Shown here one piece after another: positions 6,851 through 10,380 of a stretch of 10,380 nucleotides of DNA. Position 1 is the first letter of the stretch. Each line of letters opens with the position of its first letter. Position numbers and translations under genes: made by a program. The notes beneath the pieces were generated by a model. That model saw only the letters and a list, made by a program, of their open reading frames with translations. It was not told the origin of the DNA and made no database searches. Source of the stretch: an uncultured Collinsella sp. (lineage in GTDB: Bacteria; Actinomycetota; Coriobacteriia; Coriobacteriales; Coriobacteriaceae); assembly GCA_937989795.1 (NCBI GenBank), contig CALKBB010000023.1, positions 1 to 10,380 of the forward strand. The letters run 5' to 3'.

Positions 6851-6985
6851 TCTCAATCTGTAACATCTAGACCGATAAAAGTCGTCTTACTGTTACAGAA
6901 TGAGATGTTCGTCCCGACGTCTGCCTTTTGTCTCGATCTGTAACAGGTAGAGCCGATTTGCCTGCCCAGATGTTACAGATTGAGA
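6851..6985. repeat. Four 15-base arms in alternating orientation, 40-base period
   Basis: Arms at 6851-6865 (TCTCAATCTGTAACA), 6891-6905 (TGTTACAGAATGAGA), 6931-6945 (TCTCGATCTGTAACA) and 6971-6985 (TGTTACAGATTGAGA) alternate in strand and are separated by three spacers of exactly 25 bases. Arms 1+2 and 3+4 each form a long hairpin with one imperfect position. Inner segments of each hairpin pair weakly as well (AGAC/GTCT; GGTAG/CTGCC). The two 80-base halves are homologous: both left arms are preceded by TTTG and followed by a TAGA..CCGAT motif. This is a tandem pair of palindromic units, like a small REP/BIME cluster, not a CRISPR, because the arms alternate and no Cas genes are seen. Confidence 0.85.
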
Positions 6986-7069
6986 TATTTGAAGATCGGA
7001 ATAGAAGCCTACTCCTGTGTGGTGGTTTTCCAGTTTGCCAACGATATACGCGCCGGCAAAAAAGTCTGC

Positions 7070-7075
7070 TATACT
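7070..7075 (+). promoter_or_regulatory. -10 box of the tRNA-Glu promoter
   Basis: TATACT (7070-7075) lies 10 bases before the first base of the tRNA, a common distance for bacterial tRNA promoters. No good -35 hexamer is seen at 16-18 bases upstream. Confidence 0.6.
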
Positions 7076-7085
7076 CTTTCCCGCT

Positions 7086-7162
7086 GTCCCCATCGTCTAG
7101 CGGCCAAGGACGCCACCCTTTCAAGGTGGATATCGCGGGTTCGAATCCCGCTGGGGGCACCA
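7086..7162 (+). tRNA. tRNA-Glu (anticodon UUC)
   Basis: Folds as a complete cloverleaf. The acceptor stem is GTCCCCA (7086-7092) with TGGGGGC (7152-7158). The anticodon stem CCACC/GGTGG encloses loop CTTTCAA, giving anticodon TTC (UUC, glutamate). The T arm is GCGGG-TTCGAAT-CCCGC, and the discriminator base A7159 is followed by an encoded CCA (7160-7162). It has its own -10 box and terminator, so it appears to be a single-gene transcript. Near-identical flanking copies of its 3' end, which would suggest an integrated element, are not present in the window. Confidence 0.97.
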
Positions 7163-7175
7163 ACTTTAAAATGTG

Positions 7176-7217
7176 CGAACCCGTGCGAGTTACCATCGCA
7201 CGGGTTCGTTCTTTTTT
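7176..7217 (+). terminator. Intrinsic terminator of tRNA-Glu
   Basis: CGAACCCGTGCGA (7176-7188) and TCGCACGGGTTCG (7196-7208) form a perfect 13-bp stem with the 7-base loop GTTACCA, followed by TTCTTTTTT. It begins 14 bases after the tRNA CCA. Confidence 0.93.
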
Positions 7218-7386
7218 GACATTACATGAAGAAGACTCAATGCCCTTGCGCTAGCTAAACAGCTCGCAAACTTTTCGATCAGAGCAGGCTTTACTCAACA
7301 TCTTGGTAGCCGCAGAGAGCATGACAGGACTTAGCCCACGCGCGAAACGCCCGCACGGCTGCAAGTTCAAAGAAGGTTCAAGCGAC
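7218..7386. other. Gap between two convergent terminators
   Basis: About 170 bases between the tRNA terminator and the glnA terminator. I see no gene, repeat or promoter here that I can support. A minus-strand open frame of 61 codons overlaps it, but it starts inside the glnA terminator and has no ribosome binding site. Confidence 0.5.
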
Positions 7387-7422
7387 AAAAAAGAAGGGGC
7401 CTCGCACAGGCGAGACCCCTTC
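7387..7422 (-). terminator. Intrinsic terminator of glnA
   Basis: GAAGGGG-c-CTCGC (7393-7405) pairs with GCGAG-a-CCCCTTC (7410-7422) around the loop ACAG, with a single internal mismatch. On the minus strand it is followed by TTTTTT (7387-7392). It begins 23 bases after the glnA stop. Confidence 0.9.
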
Positions 7423-7445
7423 GCACGCAAAATCAAACGTGTCTG

Positions 7446-9533
7446 TTACACATAGAACAGGATGTCGTCGTAGGTCGGGACCGGCCAGTAGTCGGCGGCC
7501 ACGATCTCCTCCATGGCATCCACGGCGGCGCGCAGCGTGTCCATAGCGGGAACGACCTCGTGCGCGTATACGTTGGCCTGCTCCTGGCCATCGAGGGCCT
7601 CGGCCTTCTGATGCACGGCGTCGAGCGCCTTGATGGAGTCGTTGATGGCGGTGATACCGTTGCAGAGCTTGTTGAGCGTGTTCTGCTCGCACTGCATGGC
7701 GGCCTCGGCACCGGCGGCACGAATAGTCTCAAGGCCCTTAGCGACCTTGGTGGCATAGGCGGTAATGACCGGGCGATAGGTACGACGCGCCTCGCGAACC
7801 ATCGTGGTGGCCTCGATGTTCATGAGCTTGTTGTACTTCTCGAGCTTGCAGTCGTAGCGGCACTGAGCCTCGGCCTTGGTCAGGACACCCGTCTCCTCAA
7901 AGAGCGCGATAGCCTTATCGGAAACAAAGGCGGGCAGGGCGTCGGCCGTGGTCTTGTTGTTGGCAAGGCCGCGCTTCTCGGCCTCAACGGGCCACTCGTC
8001 GGAGTAGCCATCGCCGGAAAAGAGGATGCGCTGGTGGTCGGTCAGGACCTTCTTGCAGTACTCGAGCGCAGCGTCCTGGAACTCATCCTCGGGCGTACCC
8101 TCAAGCGCGTCGGCGAAGGACTTGAGCGACTTGGCCACGGCAGCATCGAGCACCAGGTTGGAGTCGGAGACGTTCTGCTCGGAGCCGCAGGCACGGAACT
8201 CGAACTTGTTACCGGTGAAGGCAAACGGGGAGGTGCGGTTGCGGTCGGTGTTGTCCTGCATCAGCTTGGGCAGGGTATCGGCGCCCAGGTCAAGCACGCC
8301 GCGCGTGGCATGGACGGAAGCCTTGCCATCGATGATCTTCTCGACGACCTCGGTAAGCTGGTCGCCCAGGAAGATGGACATAATCGCCGGAGGAGCCTCG
8401 TTGGCGCCCAGACGATGGTCGTTGCCGGCCGAGGCAACAGAGGCACGCAGGAGCTCCTGATAGTTATCGACGGCCTCGATCACCGCGGTGAGGAAGACGA
8501 TGAACTGCAGGTTGTCGAGCGGGGTGTCGCCCGGATCGAGCAGATTCTCGGACTCGGTGCCAAGCGACCAGTTGTTGTGCTTGCCCGAACCGTTGATGCC
8601 CTCAAAGGGCTTCTCGTGCAGCAGGCAGACCAAGTCGTGGCGGGAGGCGATGAGCTTCATCTTCTCCATCATGACCAGATTCTGGTCGATGGCCTCGTTG
8701 ACCTCGCCATAGACCGGTGCGAGCTCATGCTGGCAGGGAGCAACCTCGTTGTGCTTGGTCTTGGCGGGAATGCCAAGCGCCCACAGTTCATCGTCCAGAT
8801 CCTTCATATAGGCCGAGACGGTGGGGCGGATAGCGCCAAAGTAGTGCTCCTCGAGCTCCTGGCCCTTGCAGGGAGCAGCACCAAAGAGGGTGCGGCCGGT
8901 GATGACCAGGTCCTTGCGCTTGCGATAGGCGTCCTTCTTGATCAGGAAGTACTCCTGCTCGTCGCCCACGGAAGGAACGACCTTCTTGGGGGTCTTGCCA
9001 AACAGCGCCAAAACGCGCTTGGACTCACGCGAGAGCGCGGTCATGGAGCGCAGCAGCGGGGTCTTCTTGTCCAGGGCCTCGCCCGTGTAGGAGCAGAAAG
9101 CCGTGGGGATGCACAGGACATCGTCCTTGATAAAGGCGGGGCTAGTGGGATCCCAAGCGGTGTAGCCACGGGCCTCGAAGGTAGCGCGCAGGCCGCCGTT
9201 GGGGAAGCTGGAGGCGTCCGGCTCGCCCTGGATGAGGTTCTTGCCCGTAAACTTGGTAATGGCGGTGCCGTCGTGGTTGGGCTCCAGGAAGCTGTCGTGC
9301 TTCTCGGAAGTAATGCCCGAAAGCGGCTGGAACCAGTGCGCGTAGTGCGTCGCGCCCTTGGAGATGGCCCAGACCTTCATGGCATGGGCTACGGCGTTGG
9401 CCACGTCCAGGTCGAGCGGCTCACCGCCCTCGAGGGTTGCAGCAAGGCGCTTCCAAATGTCCTTGGGGAGGTAGTCCTTCATGACTTCCTCAGAGAACAC
9501 CATGGTCCCGAAGCGGTCAGTAAGTTCGGCCAT
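7446..9533 (-). CDS. glnN: Glutamine synthetase type III
   Basis: A 695-residue type III glutamine synthetase, which makes glutamine from glutamate, ammonia and ATP in the cytosol as a large oligomer. Its length fits GSIII (about 700) and not GSI (about 450). Seen: the N-terminal region with PDASSFPNGGLRATFEARGY (105-124), which is characteristic of type III; DEQEYF (191-196) with metal-binding glutamates; HNEVAPCQHELAPVY (261-275); the signature NGSGKHNNWSLGTE (314-327); ANEAPPAI (377-384); and a long helical C-terminal extension (about 555-680). The start MAELTDRFG is chosen because GGGAG (9540-9544) lies six bases upstream; an in-frame ATG 21 codons earlier falls in a hairpin-rich leader. 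There is no adenylylation loop as in GSI. It is transcribed alone. Its product is the amide donor of the MurT-GatD enzyme encoded nearby. The symbol could equally be given as glnA. Confidence 0.95.
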   Translation of the reverse strand: MAELTDRFGTMVFSEEVMKDYLPKDIWKRLAATLEGGEPLDLDVANAVAHAMKVWAISKGATHYAHWFQPLSGITSEKHDSFLEPNHDGTAITKFTGKNLIQGEPDASSFPNGGLRATFEARGYTAWDPTSPAFIKDDVLCIPTAFCSYTGEALDKKTPLLRSMTALSRESKRVLALFGKTPKKVVPSVGDEQEYFLIKKDAYRKRKDLVITGRTLFGAAPCKGQELEEHYFGAIRPTVSAYMKDLDDELWALGIPAKTKHNEVAPCQHELAPVYGEVNEAIDQNLVMMEKMKLIASRHDLVCLLHEKPFEGINGSGKHNNWSLGTESENLLDPGDTPLDNLQFIVFLTAVIEAVDNYQELLRASVASAGNDHRLGANEAPPAIMSIFLGDQLTEVVEKIIDGKASVHATRGVLDLGADTLPKLMQDNTDRNRTSPFAFTGNKFEFRACGSEQNVSDSNLVLDAAVAKSLKSFADALEGTPEDEFQDAALEYCKKVLTDHQRILFSGDGYSDEWPVEAEKRGLANNKTTADALPAFVSDKAIALFEETGVLTKAEAQCRYDCKLEKYNKLMNIEATTMVREARRTYRPVITAYATKVAKGLETIRAAGAEAAMQCEQNTLNKLCNGITAINDSIKALDAVHQKAEALDGQEQANVYAHEVVPAMDTLRAAVDAMEEIVAADYWPVPTYDDILFYV

Positions 9534-9554
9534 ACGGAACTCCCTTCGTATCGG

Positions 9555-9573
9555 CACCGCGTGAGAAGCGGTG
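9555..9573 (-). promoter_or_regulatory. Hairpin just upstream of the glnA ribosome binding site
   Basis: CACCGC (9555-9560) and GCGGTG (9568-9573) form a 6-bp stem with a 7-base loop, 10 bases upstream of the GGGAG ribosome binding site. If transcribed, it sits in the 5' leader and could affect translation or mRNA stability. Role inferred only. Confidence 0.4.
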
Positions 9574-9588
9574 TTGATTACTAACGAA

Positions 9589-9650
9589 CGAGTCATAGCT
9601 TAGACTCGCCGTGTTTCCGCGACATTACCGTTATGTTGCTGTCGCGAAAC
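9589..9650. promoter_or_regulatory. Two inverted repeats upstream of glnA
   Basis: CGAGTC (9589-9594) and GACTCG (9603-9608) form a 6-bp palindrome with an 8-base spacer. Next to it, GTTTCCGCGACA (9613-9624) and TGTCGCGAAAC (9640-9650) pair over 11 bp with one bulged base. They lie 55-120 bases ahead of the glnA start, where nitrogen-responsive operators would be expected, but I cannot match them to a known regulator consensus. Confidence 0.45.
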
Positions 9651-9663
9651 CAATCAATGAGGT

Positions 9664-9681
9664 TACCGCATCGCAGCGGTA
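9664..9681. promoter_or_regulatory. Short palindrome in the glnA-metF intergenic region
   Basis: TACCGC (9664-9669) and GCGGTA (9676-9681) are perfect reverse complements around ATCGCA. It is a possible operator or small hairpin; nothing more can be said from the sequence. Confidence 0.35.
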
Positions 9682-9743
9682 TTGCCACCCTCAACAGCCA
9701 ACGAACTGCATAAATTGCAGACCTCTCCCCATGGTTTAAGGGT

Positions 9744-9821
9744 GGTCAATGTAGGATTGGGCTCTATTAACTGGTATTTCGCATCAGATACCATTCAATA
9801 TAGCCCCATCCTACATTGACC
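9744..9821. repeat. 34-bp imperfect inverted repeat (MITE-like or structural)
   Basis: The 34-base arms 9744-9777 and 9788-9821 match as reverse complements at 30 of 34 positions. The outermost 14 bp are perfect (GGTCAATGTAGGAT / ATCCTACATTGACC). The loop is 10 bases (9778-9787, TTCGCATCAG). There is no T-run on either side and no clear target duplication. It lies between the divergent glnA and metF genes, where a terminator would serve no purpose, so a small inserted palindromic element or a regulatory structure is more likely. Confidence 0.8.
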
Positions 9822-9947
9822 GCTCTGTTATAGGAAATGCCGATAGCAAGGCATCTTTGATTGGTATCCCCAAATAGCGAGTGAAACTCCACCGTGGCAC
9901 AGTGGTGCAGTAGAATCCTTACAACACATCACACTATTACGTATCTA

Positions 9948-9953
9948 GAGGAG
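9948..9953 (+). promoter_or_regulatory. Ribosome binding site of metF
   Basis: GAGGAG at 9948-9953, six bases before the ATG at 9960. It fixes the metF start. Confidence 0.85.
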
Positions 9954-9959
9954 CACGAT

Positions 9960-10380
9960 ATGCGCGTCGACGAGGTTTTTAAGCAGGCAGCATCCCAGGG
10001 CACCGCGCCCGTTTCGTTTGAGATGTTCCCGCCCAAGGGCGAGCTCACCCTCGACACGGCTCGCGAAGTGGCAGGCAATCTGTGCAAGCTTTCGCCGAGC
10101 TTTGTCTCGGTCACCTGCTCGGCCGGCGGCTCGGGCAACGGTGCCACCACCGCCCCCATCGCGCATATGATTTCGAGCGAATTCGACACGCCCTCTGTGG
10201 CACACCTCACCTGCGTGGGCCGCACCCACGCCGACATCGCCGCCAAGATCGACGAGTATCGCACCGCCGGCGTTGAAAACATTCTGGCCCTGCGTGGCGA
10301 TCTCCCTGCCGGCGCGACCGAGGACGACAAGCCCGCCTCCGACTACGCCTACGCCCGTGACCTCATCCCCGAGCTCGTCG
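9960..10380 (+). CDS. metF: 5,10-methylenetetrahydrofolate reductase, C-terminus cut by window edge
   Basis: FAD-dependent reductase that makes 5-methyltetrahydrofolate from 5,10-methylene-THF, the methyl donor for methionine synthesis; cytosolic TIM-barrel enzyme. 140 residues are visible out of the usual 290 or so. Seen: SFEMFPPKG (19-27), in which Glu21 corresponds to the catalytic Glu28 of the E. coli enzyme; FVSVTCSAGGSG (48-59); AHLTCVGRTH (81-90); and ENILALRGDLPAG (106-118), in which Asp114 corresponds to Asp120 of E. coli MetF near the flavin. The start is supported by GAGGAG six bases upstream. It is divergent from glnA across a 426-base gap, so it most likely has its own promoter. 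No truncation or frameshift is seen in the visible part. Confidence 0.95.
   Translation, partial: MRVDEVFKQAASQGTAPVSFEMFPPKGELTLDTAREVAGNLCKLSPSFVSVTCSAGGSGNGATTAPIAHMISSEFDTPSVAHLTCVGRTHADIAAKIDEYRTAGVENILALRGDLPAGATEDDKPASDYAYARDLIPELV

Larger units (their letters stand above)
9534..9959. other. 426-base divergent intergenic region glnA/metF
   Basis: No gene is seen here. The region holds the glnA leader hairpin, three further palindromes, the 34-bp inverted repeat, a small stem (ATGCC 9837-9841 with GGCAT 9850-9854) and the start signals of metF. A TAGAAT (9911-9916) could be the metF -10, but no matching -35 is evident. I saw no SAM, T-box or other riboswitch signature that I could recognise. 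Confidence 0.6.

Noticed and set aside
6050..6856. Minus-strand open frame opposite the GatD domain
   Set aside because: It starts in the intergenic repeat region and runs antisense to conserved GatD motifs.
6851..6985. CRISPR array, suggested by equal 25-base spacers
   Set aside because: The arms alternate in orientation, there are only four, spacers 1 and 3 are related to each other, and no cas genes are nearby.
7086..7162. tRNA-Glu as integration site of a mobile element
   Set aside because: No second copy of the tRNA 3' end and no integrase or phage gene in the window.
7251..7436. 61-codon minus-strand frame downstream of glnA
   Set aside because: It begins inside the glnA terminator, lacks a ribosome binding site and has no recognisable domain. 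A decayed relic cannot be excluded.
7560..9584. Open frame of 674 codons on the plus strand opposite glutamine synthetase
   Set aside because: It is the antisense shadow of a high-GC gene. It shows no ribosome binding site and no family motifs, while the minus strand encodes a complete GSIII with all signatures.
9822..9959. SAM or folate-type riboswitch upstream of metF
   Set aside because: The stretch contains only one short stem (9837-9854) and none of the conserved junction motifs I would recognise.

Overview
The window looks like chromosomal DNA from a high-GC actinobacterium of the class Coriobacteriia, most likely Collinsella or a close relative. That placement is inferred from the GC-biased third codon positions, strong AGGAGG-type ribosome binding sites, a MurT/GatD system, a type III glutamine synthetase and clostridial-type fermentation dehydrogenases. 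No phage, plasmid or CRISPR-Cas genes are present.

Layout. (1) Positions 1-1944, minus strand: an iron-dependent alcohol dehydrogenase followed by a glycerol dehydrogenase (gldA, cut by the left edge), separated by a strong intrinsic terminator. Both are NAD(P)H-linked reductases of fermentative alcohol/polyol metabolism. (2) Positions 1945-2444: a 500-base divergent intergenic region with two inverted repeats on the adh side and short direct repeats on the other side. (3) Positions 2445-6787, plus strand: a three-gene unit made of two helical, TPR-like proteins of unknown function that are diverged paralogues of each other (stop and start overlap as TAATG), then one long gene in which MurT and GatD are fused into a single polypeptide. 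MurT-GatD amidates the D-glutamate of lipid II to D-isoglutamine. The unit ends at a 13-bp hairpin. (4) Positions 6832-7085: a regularly spaced set of four alternately oriented 15-base arms, starting exactly 40 bases apart, followed by the promoter of tRNA-Glu(UUC), the tRNA and its terminator. (5) Positions 7387-9533, minus strand: type III glutamine synthetase with its own terminator. (6) Positions 9534-9959: a hairpin-rich divergent intergenic region that includes a 34-bp imperfect inverted repeat. (7) From 9960, plus strand: metF, 5,10-methylenetetrahydrofolate reductase, cut by the right edge.

How the genes relate. Glutamine made by the synthetase is the nitrogen donor used by the GatD domain, so nitrogen assimilation and peptidoglycan amidation lie near each other, though nothing shows shared control. 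The adh and gldA pair suggests redox balancing during fermentation of sugars or glycerol. metF supplies methyl-folate for methionine synthesis and is independent of its neighbours.

The points most worth a second look are the single-chain MurT-GatD enzyme, the unknown paralogue pair translated just ahead of it, the 40-base-phased repeat array upstream of tRNA-Glu, and the long inverted repeat between glnA and metF.
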